64,000 bases of DNA from Planctomycetota bacterium (GTDB lineage: Bacteria > Planctomycetota > Uabimicrobiia > Uabimicrobiales > Uabimicrobiaceae): positions 169,701-233,700 of the forward strand of contig JAJDCR010000081.1 in NCBI GenBank assembly GCA_029260735.1, read 5' to 3'. Made by a program: the position numbers and the translations under genes. Under the pieces are notes generated by a model. It saw only the letters and a program-made list of their open reading frames with translations. It was not told where the DNA came from and did no database searches. Shown here piece after piece: positions 7,358 to 16,100 of this stretch; position 1 is the stretch's first letter, and each line of letters starts with the position of its first letter.

Positions 7358-8740
7358 ATGCGTATATGGACACTTGTTCTACTCATGCTTATTGCCGTGA
7401 CAGGTTGGCTTGTAGCAGAGGACAAAACTAATCCATCCTCTCAAGAAGAGGAAAAAGGAAAATGGTATCATAAACCCATCGAAGATTTAGATGGCGATGC
7501 TTTCTCCAAAAATCGTTCTTTTCGTGGTGCCAATTGGCGAGGAAGAGATACCGAAGATTGGGATAAAGATATCCGTCCAGGTGTAGGTGAAAGTCGTGAC
7601 GGCAGAAACGACAACAATTGCAATGGAATTTCTGGCTGGTCAGGAAGCAAAGGCAAAAGCAACGAAGAATGGCTTTGCGGAGGATCACAAAGCCGTGGAG
7701 TTGTTATCTTTGGTGATAGTGCCGCTGCTGGTTTTCACATCCCTGCTGAATGGGTCGAATTCACTGGTTTAACAGAAAACTTGGGGAAACTACTCGATTT
7801 CGACTGGATCAGAGAAAATGCTCTAAAAACAAGAGATGGAGTTCGTTCTAACGACAGTTTCTTAAATGGCTTAGCTGCTCACCATAATCAAAAAGAGCGA
7901 GGAGATGACTTCTGGTCAATTTTGCTACATGAGTTCGATTGGCCTCATAAAACCTGGGCAACAGGTTTCTCTGATGATATTAATGGAGAATCCGTCTACT
8001 CTCAAATGCGAGCTCGCAATAACTGTAATCACAGAGATTACCAAAATGTAGCTGTTAATGGAGCCGATTCTCAAGATTTGGCTGATCAGGTTGCTGTTTT
8101 TTCTCGCACAACTAGCGACAAACCAGTTCTCGGATTTGTCGCTTACATCGGCAACGATATCTGCAGTAAAACTCTAGAAAGTATGACCACTCCTGAAAAA
8201 TATCGAAGTGGTATTTTAGAAGGTCTTGCTGATTTAGATAAAAAGGTAGCTCCTGGTAGTAAAATTGTTCTTCTTGGGCTTGTTGATGGTCGAATTCTAT
8301 GGAACACTATGCACGACCAAACTCACCCCCTAGGAGTGACTTACGCTGGACTTTACCAATTCTTAACCGATATCAAGAAAAACCCTTGCAATACTTGGCT
8401 AACCTCTAACGAAGAAACTCGTAATCTTGCTTCTGCTCGAGCCCGTGAACTTTCCAACGTTTTAAAGGAAATTGCGGAAACTCGTAAGTACCAAAATTTC
8501 GAAATGATCTACATGGACTTACCCATGGAAAAAGTTTTGAAAAGTTGGAAAGCAAAAGGAAACAAACTTTCTGATCTAATTGAAACCGTCGATGGTTTTC
8601 ATCCTAGCCACACCTGCCACCGTGAACTATTCAAAACGGTTTGGGAAAAACTAGAAAACAGCCATCCCTCTTTCATTGGCCCAGTGAATTCTCACAATGA
8701 AACTATCGTCGAAATGTTCCAAGACCAAGGCGGTCATTAG
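7358..8740 (+). CDS. Secreted acyloxyacyl hydrolase (AOAH) large-subunit homologue, GDSL/SGNH esterase
   Basis: 460 residues. The signal peptide is MRIWTLVLLMLIAVTGW. Next come an Asp-rich calcium-site region with DLDGDAFS and ANWRGRD (about residues 40-70), then CNGISGW and GGSQSRGVV. The GDSL core is GDSAAAGFHIPAEW with nucleophile Ser121. Later segments are HRDYQNVAVNGA, the GND block IGNDICS (about 264-270) and VDGFHPSH with Asp412/His415. The end is DQGGH. Order and wording of all these blocks follow animal acyloxyacyl hydrolase, which removes secondary acyl chains from lipid A, so the same reaction is likely. The saposin-B small-subunit domain of the animal enzyme is absent. The ATG at 7358 has AAAGGAG upstream, whereas a GTG at 7331 does not. 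Confidence 0.88.
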   Translation: MRIWTLVLLMLIAVTGWLVAEDKTNPSSQEEEKGKWYHKPIEDLDGDAFSKNRSFRGANWRGRDTEDWDKDIRPGVGESRDGRNDNNCNGISGWSGSKGKSNEEWLCGGSQSRGVVIFGDSAAAGFHIPAEWVEFTGLTENLGKLLDFDWIRENALKTRDGVRSNDSFLNGLAAHHNQKERGDDFWSILLHEFDWPHKTWATGFSDDINGESVYSQMRARNNCNHRDYQNVAVNGADSQDLADQVAVFSRTTSDKPVLGFVAYIGNDICSKTLESMTTPEKYRSGILEGLADLDKKVAPGSKIVLLGLVDGRILWNTMHDQTHPLGVTYAGLYQFLTDIKKNPCNTWLTSNEETRNLASARARELSNVLKEIAETRKYQNFEMIYMDLPMEKVLKSWKAKGNKLSDLIETVDGFHPSHTCHRELFKTVWEKLENSHPSFIGPVNSHNETIVEMFQDQGGH

Positions 8741-8766
8741 GAATTTTTGATTTGAAGTTTTAGTGT

Positions 8767-8795
8767 CTTAGATGGTGCTAAAAGCACCATCTAAG
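8767..8795 (+). terminator. Hairpin between convergent genes
   Basis: A perfect 12-bp stem CTTAGATGGTGC/GCACCATCTAAG with loop TAAAA. The stop codon of the minus-strand glycosyltransferase (8791-8793) lies in the right arm. It is placed to terminate the + transcript and perhaps both; no strong T-tract follows on either side. Confidence 0.6.
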
Positions 8796-9576
8796 AATCC
8801 CCACTTTTATTTTCTTCTTTTTCCGCCATCACATCGTCTAAGATCAAAACCCTTTCGAACCAAATTTTAAGTAAAGTCGAAAGATAACGCCGCCCCATAT
8901 TTCGCAAATTCAAATTCGACTGTCCCCAAGATCTTCCATTCCAACCAATAGGAATCTGAGCAATCTTGTAATGCCGAATTAAAGCAGAGAGAGACATTTC
9001 AATAGTAATGTTAAAGTGGCAAGCTTGCAGTGGCATAATAGACTGAATCACATGTCTTCGGTAGGCTTTAAAAGCATTTGTAAGGTCGTTATGAGGAGTC
9101 AAAAAAAGTATTTGCATCATCCGATTAACGATCCGATTGACAACCAGCTTTAGGCGAGGATATTTGGTAGCATGGCCTCCTCGGATAAAGCGAGAACCAA
9201 AAACACAATCGTAGCCTTCTTCAATCTTTCGATAGTAATGAATGACATCCTCTGCTTCTTCCGAAAAATCTGCCATTACGGGAATAATTACATCCCCCTC
9301 ACAGTGAGTCAATCCATCGCGAACAGCACGCCCAAACCCTCGCGGAAGAGTGCGATTAATTAAAACAATCTCAGGACTTTCCTTTTGTTTTTCCTCAACA
9401 AGCTGCTGAGTACCATCAATGCAACTATCATTCACCACTAAAATTTCAAAAGGCATTTTTTCTGCTCGTAAAATCTCCAACAACCCATCTAAAGTTTGTC
9501 CAATATTCATTTCTTCATTGTAGGCAGGAATTACTATTGAGAGCTTGAGGCTATTTTTTGTATTTTCGGAGTTCAA
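8791..9576 (-). CDS. Family 2 glycosyltransferase (dolichol-phosphate-mannose-synthase-like)
   Basis: 261 residues. The GT-A nucleotide-sugar fold starts with SIVIPAYNEEMNIGQTL, then VVNDSCIDGTQQLV (a variant of the DDxSxDGT motif) and PVMADFSEEAEDV in place of the DxD/MADxSD element. FNITIEMSLSALIRHY and the WNGRSWGQS segment match the DPM1-like subgroup. No C-terminal membrane segments are present, so it is a soluble or peripheral enzyme. It probably transfers a sugar from a nucleotide donor to a polyprenyl phosphate or lipid; donor and acceptor are not readable. It converges with the AOAH-like gene. The 269 bases upstream to 9845 hold no gene or clear element. Confidence 0.75.
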   Translation of the reverse strand: MNSENTKNSLKLSIVIPAYNEEMNIGQTLDGLLEILRAEKMPFEILVVNDSCIDGTQQLVEEKQKESPEIVLINRTLPRGFGRAVRDGLTHCEGDVIIPVMADFSEEAEDVIHYYRKIEEGYDCVFGSRFIRGGHATKYPRLKLVVNRIVNRMMQILFLTPHNDLTNAFKAYRRHVIQSIMPLQACHFNITIEMSLSALIRHYKIAQIPIGWNGRSWGQSNLNLRNMGRRYLSTLLKIWFERVLILDDVMAEKEENKSGDS

Positions 9577-9845
9577 CTTAACACCTTATCTTTTCCAGTT
9601 GGTCAACAATCAAAAGACTAAACCAACCATAAATTTCAACACCTAGTATTATTAGTAGGTTATAAACCAAATTTTTCCCATGCTAGAATGTTATTACCTA
9701 GAAACGAAAAAATCAAGGCAAATGTCATTTTAGGCTTTCGAAGTATAGCGGTATTCCCAAGGAGTCTGCCCTAAAAAAAACTCAAAGAGTTGTAACCCAC
9801 AGGCAAAGCAATCACAAGAACTTCTAATAACAATCAAGATTACAT

Positions 9846-10229
9846 TTATTTATAGCCATGGGGATTGGGATGTAATATAAAAATATCATCATCCTTCAAT
9901 TCTGCCGCAAGCGAACTTCCTTTAGACCAATCGACATTAAAGCTTTTTTCGGCAACGCTTTTTACTCTAATCACCAATCGGCCTTGGCTTTTCTTTTCAA
10001 CCTTCATTTTAATGCAAGCGCTGTAAGCTTTTGACAATTTAGAAAAATCGACAGGAATTCCTGTATAAACTATTTTCTCGTTGTAAGAAACCTCCACTTC
10101 TTTTCCTGGAAACCCACCTTCTAGAAAAATAAGAGCGTGTAGTGTTGTGTCTTCTGACTTAACAGGAGTTTTTTCATTTGTACAACTCACTCCAAAGTAA
10201 ATTATTAACATCAGTGCCATATATTTCAT
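9846..10229 (-). CDS. Small lipoprotein of unknown function
   Basis: 127 residues. The N-terminus MKYMALMLIIYFGVSC is a lipoprotein signal with the invariant Cys at position 16 and a following T-N-E sorting stretch. The mature part is a small beta-rich domain (VEVSYNEKIVYTGIPV, GRLVIRVKSV) resembling an immunoglobulin-like or carboxypeptidase-regulatory-like fold, with no catalytic motif. It is read divergently from the phosphatase gene, and a good promoter lies just upstream at 10264-10291. Confidence 0.65.
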   Translation of the reverse strand: MKYMALMLIIYFGVSCTNEKTPVKSEDTTLHALIFLEGGFPGKEVEVSYNEKIVYTGIPVDFSKLSKAYSACIKMKVEKKSQGRLVIRVKSVAEKSFNVDWSKGSSLAAELKDDDIFILHPNPHGYK

Positions 10230-10263
10230 TTGAGTACTTCCTTTACAATTGTCTAAAAACTAG

Positions 10264-10291
10264 ATTATACTACTCCTACTATCAAATTCAA
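10264..10291 (-). promoter_or_regulatory. Sigma-70-type promoter of the lipoprotein gene
   Basis: On the minus strand TTGAAT (10286-10291) is followed, after 16 bases, by a perfect TATAAT (10264-10269), 35 bases before the start codon. Confidence 0.6.
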
Positions 10292-10335
10292 AAAACTATC
10301 AAGTTCTTTTACTTTTTCTAACTAGGAATATCTTC

Positions 10336-10749
10336 GTGAATTGGATTACAAAAAATATCGCAATAGGCAATTATCTAGATGCTAAAAACGTTCAGTTATT
10401 GAAAGAAGAAAAGATAAAAGCCATTCTATCTCTGGATGGTAGCACTGAAATATCGAATACTTCCGACTTAGGTGTCAAAAAAATTGAGACCTATCGTTTG
10501 ATTGATGGAGCTGGAAACGATTTGCGAATTTTTCAAAGAGCCGTTGATGAACTAGAAAGGCTCGTGGAAAAATACAAAAAAGTACTTGTTCATTGCCATG
10601 CTGGCAAAAGTAGGTCAGTAGTTATAACCGCAGGATATCTTATGAAAGTAAAACATTTAGAAGCAGATGAAGCCCTAGCCAAAGTAACTGCTCTTAGAAA
10701 AAGCCAAGTTAGCCCAGAGCTCGTTGATTTGCTTTATCTTTTAGAATAA
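10336..10749 (+). CDS. Dual-specificity protein phosphatase
   Basis: 137 residues, the size of a minimal DSP catalytic domain. The N-terminal ITKNIAIGNYLDA is the family's first strand. The active site is HCHAGKSRS with Cys87 and Arg93 (Cx5R), and the general acid is presumably the Asp in the LIDGAGNDL loop. It hydrolyses phosphate esters of Ser/Thr/Tyr through a cysteinyl intermediate in the cytoplasm. The start is GTG, with AGGA eight bases upstream. A protein kinase is encoded elsewhere in the window (26492-28663), but there is no direct link. The start lies 106 bases from the divergent lipoprotein gene. Confidence 0.85.
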   Translation: MNWITKNIAIGNYLDAKNVQLLKEEKIKAILSLDGSTEISNTSDLGVKKIETYRLIDGAGNDLRIFQRAVDELERLVEKYKKVLVHCHAGKSRSVVITAGYLMKVKHLEADEALAKVTALRKSQVSPELVDLLYLLE

Positions 10750-10947
10750 TTTCCAAATGGTCGCTTTCAGACAAAAAATTTTCTTCCTTGCTGAAGATTT
10801 CACGTAACTTTCTTTTTATAAAGTGGTCTGTCGAAAGTCTTTGGACAAAGAAAATTAAAGCCTTGAGAGCAATGGCCAGTTTTCCCAAATGCCAATGAGT
10901 TTTTTTCCTCGTTATATAATTTTTGACCTTGATCATAACTTCGGCCA

Positions 10948-11095
10948 CGGAGTTTCCATACACCGAAGGTGTAATACAATAGTAGCCCGGGGTAAAGTGA
11001 GCCAAAGCGAACGAAACCCTGGGTCACGAATGGGCCTAGAAATAATATTTGTACGTCCCGTCAGGAAATACTCTAGACTAGGAAAGACAAAAAAT
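10948..11095 (+). repeat. Dispersed palindromic repeat B, copy 1 (+ orientation)
   Basis: It contains CACCGAAGGTGTAATAC, then GGGTAAAGTGAGCCAAAGCG within a CCCGGGGT...ACCCTGGGTC palindrome, then TAATATTTGTACG and AAATACTCTAG. The same order is seen at 11215-11365 (inverted) and 51770-51905, and partly at 54285-54400. Short frames across it are not convincing genes. In the gap 10750-11650, the parts outside the two repeat copies show nothing else supportable. Confidence 0.8.
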
Positions 11096-11214
11096 AATAT
11101 AACGTCCTTTCATACAAGACATCATATATAGTCAAAGTATCAAAAAGTTGTCGGCATTCATGCCCAAGCTTTATAACTATGTTGCCACCGTCATAACCAA
11201 AAGAAACCTTTTTA

Positions 11215-11365
11215 GTTTAACAGTTTTTCTCAGTCTTAAGTATTTCCTCATCAACCGTACAAATATTATTTCTCAGCCCATTCATGACCCAGGGTTTCGT
11301 TCGCTTTGGCTCACTTTACCCTGGGCTACTATTGTATTACACCTTTGGTGTATGGAACTTAGCGG
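11215..11365 (-). repeat. Dispersed palindromic repeat B, copy 2 (inverted)
   Basis: It reads as the reverse complement of copy 1: AAGTATTTCCTC, CGTACAAATATTA, GACCCAGGGTTTCGTTCGCT, TTACCCTGGGCTACTATTGT and ACACCTTTGGTGTAT. With copy 1 it forms a large inverted repeat with about 120 bases between the copies. Confidence 0.8.
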
Positions 11366-11650
11366 CAGTCATTTCCGCTTTCACGGGAATGATAATGCGG
11401 AAAGTTTTATCTGGAACATTGGCCGAAGAAGTGATCAAGAAGTGATCAACCCAGTTTTTAATCACTATCTGCTAAGCAATCTCAATATTACAACTTTTCT
11501 TCTCAGACCCTCTAAATACATTGCCCAATGATTTTTGGCAATTGACTTGATAATATTGTTTATCATTTTTTCCCCTTTAGTATAATGTTTTCAGTGTTAA
11601 ACACCGTGACATTTTTTCATCTTGATCGACACAAAAATAAAAGGGAAACA

Positions 11651-13039
11651 ATGAATAGAGAGCAAGTATTGCAAGAGCTAAAGGCCATTATTGAGGAGTA
11701 TTGGTCTAAAGAAAATCAAAGCAATGTAGTAAACTATGTTCCTGCATTTGAACTGGAGAAGAAAGAGAATTGGTCTTTAAATGCTCCTCACCATGAACAA
11801 GAAATTTTAAAAGACATCGAAAAATATCTTCACTATGCTGTTAGAACTGAGCACCCCTATTTTATGAACCAGCTTTTTGGTGGTTTTGATTTAGCTTCTT
11901 GGGTAGGAGAAACTATTGCGGCTCTAACCAATACTTCTATGGCTACTTACGAAATAGCTCCTCTAGGGAGTATTTTAGAAAAAACCTTAATCAAAAAACT
12001 TAACACAATGATTGGTTTTCGAACTTTGGACAATCCTGGTGAGGGGATTATGCTCACAGGAGGTAGTAACGCTAACTTAGTAGCTATGCTTTGCGCTCGC
12101 CAAAAAAAGTTTCCTAAAATGAAAAAAGAAGGCCTTGCAGGAAAAAAACTCAGCTTATTCGTTTCTCAAGACTCTCATTACTCTTTCTCCAAAAATGCTT
12201 TAGTTATGGGGCTAGGAACAAATAGTGTCATAAAAGTTGCCGTTGATAAAAAAGGACAAATGTTACCCGAAGCACTGGAAAAAGAAATCCGCCACTCACA
12301 AGAACGAGGCGAAGAACCTTTTTTTGTTTGTGCTACAGCAGGAACAACTGTCTGGGGGGCTTTTGATCCTATAAAAGAGCTTTTACCTATAGCCAAGAAT
12401 CATCAGCTATGGTTTCACATTGATGGGGCTTGGGGAGGAGCAGCAATTTTATCGGAACGTTTTTCTTTTCTTTTAGAAGGATGCGAGGAAGCAGATTCGT
12501 TCGCTTGGGATATTCATAAGTTGATGAGTGCTTCTCTAATTAGTTCTTTTTTCCTGTGTCGTCATTCTGGGATACTTAGAGAAACAAATTCCCTTACAGA
12601 AGGAAGTTATATATTTCATGAATATGAGAATACTAGCTACGACATGGGGCCTTACTCTCTCCAATGTGGACGAAAAGTAGACTCTTTAGGAGCTTGGTTA
12701 GCTTGGCGTCATCATGGAGACGAAGGCTACCAAAAAATGATCGATCATTTAGGAGAACTCGCCTCCTATTTAGTAGAAAAAATTAATAGAACCCCCCAAC
12801 TAGAACTTATCAGAGAACCTCCGTTTCTCAACGTCTGCTTTCGCATTTTAGATTCCTTAGGCAAACACAACCAGCTCAATCTCAAAGTCCGACAAAAACT
12901 CATTGAAACCGGCACTGCCATGATTAACTATTACTCTGATAAGGGTGTAGTCTTCTTCCGTTTAATACTCACTAACCCGCAGGTAAAAAAGTGCGACTTA
13001 GATCAACTTCTCACAAAAATTATAGATATGGCGGAATAA
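11651..13039 (+). CDS. PLP-dependent group II amino-acid decarboxylase
   Basis: 462 residues. The fold-type I decarboxylase order is clear: HPYFMNQLFGG, then MLTGGSNANLVAMLCAR, ATAGTTVWGAFDP, WFHIDGAWGG (PLP-binding Asp) and SFAWDIHKLM with the Schiff-base Lys290. This family (glutamate, diaminobutyrate, DOPA/tyrosine decarboxylases) turns an amino acid into an amine and CO2; the substrate cannot be decided here. The ATG at 11651 has AAGGGA upstream, while a longer frame begins at 11585. It lies 122 bases upstream of the NRPS gene on the same strand. It could supply an amine to that pathway, but this is inference. Confidence 0.8.
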   Translation: MNREQVLQELKAIIEEYWSKENQSNVVNYVPAFELEKKENWSLNAPHHEQEILKDIEKYLHYAVRTEHPYFMNQLFGGFDLASWVGETIAALTNTSMATYEIAPLGSILEKTLIKKLNTMIGFRTLDNPGEGIMLTGGSNANLVAMLCARQKKFPKMKKEGLAGKKLSLFVSQDSHYSFSKNALVMGLGTNSVIKVAVDKKGQMLPEALEKEIRHSQERGEEPFFVCATAGTTVWGAFDPIKELLPIAKNHQLWFHIDGAWGGAAILSERFSFLLEGCEEADSFAWDIHKLMSASLISSFFLCRHSGILRETNSLTEGSYIFHEYENTSYDMGPYSLQCGRKVDSLGAWLAWRHHGDEGYQKMIDHLGELASYLVEKINRTPQLELIREPPFLNVCFRILDSLGKHNQLNLKVRQKLIETGTAMINYYSDKGVVFFRLILTNPQVKKCDLDQLLTKIIDMAE

Positions 13040-13161
13040 AGACAGCTCTTTTAAATTATGGGTTTCCATTGAAACAATTATTTTTCCCTAGCACCTTACT
13101 TCTTTTTTTTGTTATAAATTTTAAAAAAGACCCTAGGTAATCTCGACGAGAAGGTGCAGAA

Positions 13162-16100
13162 ATGACAAAAAATTCAAATTCATGCCTGGTTCACGGGCTC
13201 TTTGAAGAACAAGTAAAGCGGACCCCTACTGCTCCTGCCTTAATTTATCAAGACACAGAACTCAGCTATCAAGAGCTGAATAGACAAGCCAACCTATTCG
13301 CTCGTCACCTCCAAACTCTAGGAGTGAAGACAGAAACTCGAGTCGGAATTCTTATGAACCGGTCTTTTGAAATGATTGTGTCGATACTTGCTGTTCTTAA
13401 AGCTTCTGGAGCTTATGTTCCAATAGATGTTTGTTATCCAGAAAAAAGAATTCGCTTTATTTTGGAACATAGTGAGGCAAGGATTCTTTTAACAGATAAA
13501 ATCTTTTGTCCAGGCCCATGGCAAACGGTTTTTCCTAGCCAAGTTTTAGCAACAAACCATCACCAGGGAAAAGATAATTTATCTTTAGAGCTGGATAGCA
13601 AAAATCTTTGTTACGTAATGTACACATCTGGCTCCACTGGTCAGCCAAAAGGGGTTTCTGTCACTCACCAAGGTTTGGCAAATTATATAAAGTGGGGACA
13701 AAGTCGATTCGTCAATACAGGACCTAGCCCTCTTTATGCTTCCATTGCTTTTGATGCCACCATTTCTGGTACACTTCCCCCTTTATTTAGTGGTCATCCT
13801 ATTAAAATTTTTCCTAACGAAGCTATCGATGTTTTCTTTCGAAATTTAGAAAGCGAACCTATCAACATCCTCAAAGTTACCCCCTCTCATCTCGTGATTA
13901 TGCGAAGCCAAGTTGATCCGAGCAATATGAAAATAGGCTCTCTAGTAGTAGGAGGAGAAAGCTTTCCTCCTCTGGAAGCCGCTTATTGGAAAAAAAATCT
14001 ACCTAAAACGAAAATAATCAACCATTATGGCCCGACAGAAACGATTGTGGGTTGTTGCTCCTATGAATTGCTAGAAGAAGATTTCTCCACCGTACCAATT
14101 GGTAAAGCAATTACCAATGTTCAAGCTTATGTTTTGGGAGAGAATTTAGAAAAACAAGAGGCTGGAGTTGTCGGAGAAATTTTTATTGGAGGAATAGGTT
14201 TAGCCCGAGGTTACCATAACGCCCCTGATTTAACCGCTGAGAAATTCATACCAAACCCTTTTAGTGAAAAAGAAGGGGAACGATTATACAAAACCGGCGA
14301 CTTAGCTCGTTACCTCTTTGATGGAAATATTGAATTTTTAGGCCGACGCGATGAACAAGTAAAAGTACGTGGCTTTCGTATTGAGTTAGGAGAAATCCAA
14401 GCGGTTCTTCAAAGTCATCCCTTTGTAAAAAATGCTTTTGTTATGCTCTATGAAAAAAATGTAGGAAACAAACAAATCATAGCCTACGTTATCATGGAAA
14501 AAGGAAAATCCCCCGAAAGTAAAAATCTTTTAGAGCATCTGGAACAAAAAATCCCTGATTACATGATCCCTTCTCAAATTCTCTTTTTGGACAATTTTCC
14601 TCTAACCTCCAATGGTAAAATCAACCGCCAAGCCTTACCCTCTCCTTTTGCTACGGAGAATCTTTCCGCTTATCATTACGAAAATGATCTTCAAAAAGAG
14701 TTAGCCAAAATTATCGAAAAAATCATGGGGATTGCAAATTGTCCTCCTGATAAAAACCTAACCGAGTTAGGACTACACTCCATTGCCGCTGTTTTATTAT
14801 CTGCTTGGATAAAACAGCTATTTCAAAAAGATATCCTAATGCAAGATATTTTTCAATATCCAAGCATTCAAAAACTTGCCCAGTGCATCGAAGAAAAAGA
14901 AATCTGTAACGAAGTAATTGTTCCTTTTTTCGCAGAGCGTAGACCTAAAAATATCCCTTTGAGTTTCCAACAAAAACAAGTTTGGTTTTTACATAAACTC
15001 AACCCTGCGGGAAATGCTTACAATTCCCAATGTCTAATTTCGTTAAAAGGAAACCTTCAGGTTGATCTTCTGGAAAAAACTCTTGAGGAAATTATCTCTC
15101 GCAATGAAATATATCGCACCACTTTTGAAGAGAGATCTAAGGGAGAACCAGAGCAAATCATCCACCCTCCTTGGAAAGTATGCTTGCCTCAGATTGATCT
15201 AAGGCATTTAAAAAATCCTAAGGAAAGACAACAAGAATTAGATACTCAGGTCAAAGAAATCGTTGTTAACCAACACTTTGTTTTTGAGCGTTTACCCTTG
15301 ATAACATGGACTCTTTTTCGTTTAGAAGATAATAATTATCAGCTTCTACGAATTGAGCATCATTTTGTTCATGATGGATGGTCAGTCGGGGTTTTCTTTA
15401 GAGAATTAAAAACGATTTATGAAACACTTTATCAAGGCAAGAAAGTCGCAGACTTACCTCAGCCTAATCAATTCGCAGACTATGCTTTATGGCAAAAACA
15501 AGTTCTTCAAGGGGCCTATTTAAATAAGAAAATTTCCTTTTGGAAAACTTATTTGGCAAACAGTCCCTCTGCGACCACTTTTCGTAATGATAAACCACGG
15601 CCTAAAACACAAAAATTTCAAGGTGACGCGATTCGTTTCGAAATAGATTCTAGCACATATGAAAGTTTAGAGGAGTTTAGTCGCCACAGAGGAGTCACTT
15701 TATTCGCCACCTTATACTCCGCCTTCGCCATTTTACTCTATCGTTATACCCAGCAAAAAGACCTTGTTTTAGCAACAGGAATGGCAAATCGAATTCATCC
15801 TGCTTTAGAATCTATTATTGGTATGATCGTTAACTCTGTAGCTCTCCGTTCTCAAATTGAGGAGGAAGAATCTTTTGACCAGTTCCTCCAAACCTGCCAG
15901 AAAAATATTTGGCAAGTTCACGAGAACCAAGATACTAGTTTTGATAAAGTTATCGAAGAAATAAAACCCCAACGCTTTCCTGGAATGAATCCTCTATGCC
16001 AAATTCTCTTTAGCTTTCATGATAGCTATAGTCCTATTTTAGATTTCGGAGGCTTGGAAGGTAAGTTTATTCATGTTCATAATAAAAGTGCAAAATATGA

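Noticed and set aside
10709..11027. Two minus-strand frames (75-98 codons) after the phosphatase gene
   Set aside because: They run into repeat B, overlap each other in different frames and have no ribosome site or recognisable domain.
10948..11365. Insertion sequence or CRISPR array
   Set aside because: There is no transposase ORF and no regular short repeats with equal spacers; the pair looks like two copies of a dispersed element.
11148..11531. A + strand frame of 127 codons in the repeat region
   Set aside because: Most of it is repeat B copy 2 read through; no start signal and no known domain.
11542..11586. Promoter for the decarboxylase: TTGACT (11542) with TATAAT (11581)
   Set aside because: The spacing is 33 bases, far beyond a usable range, and no good -35 fits the TATAAT.
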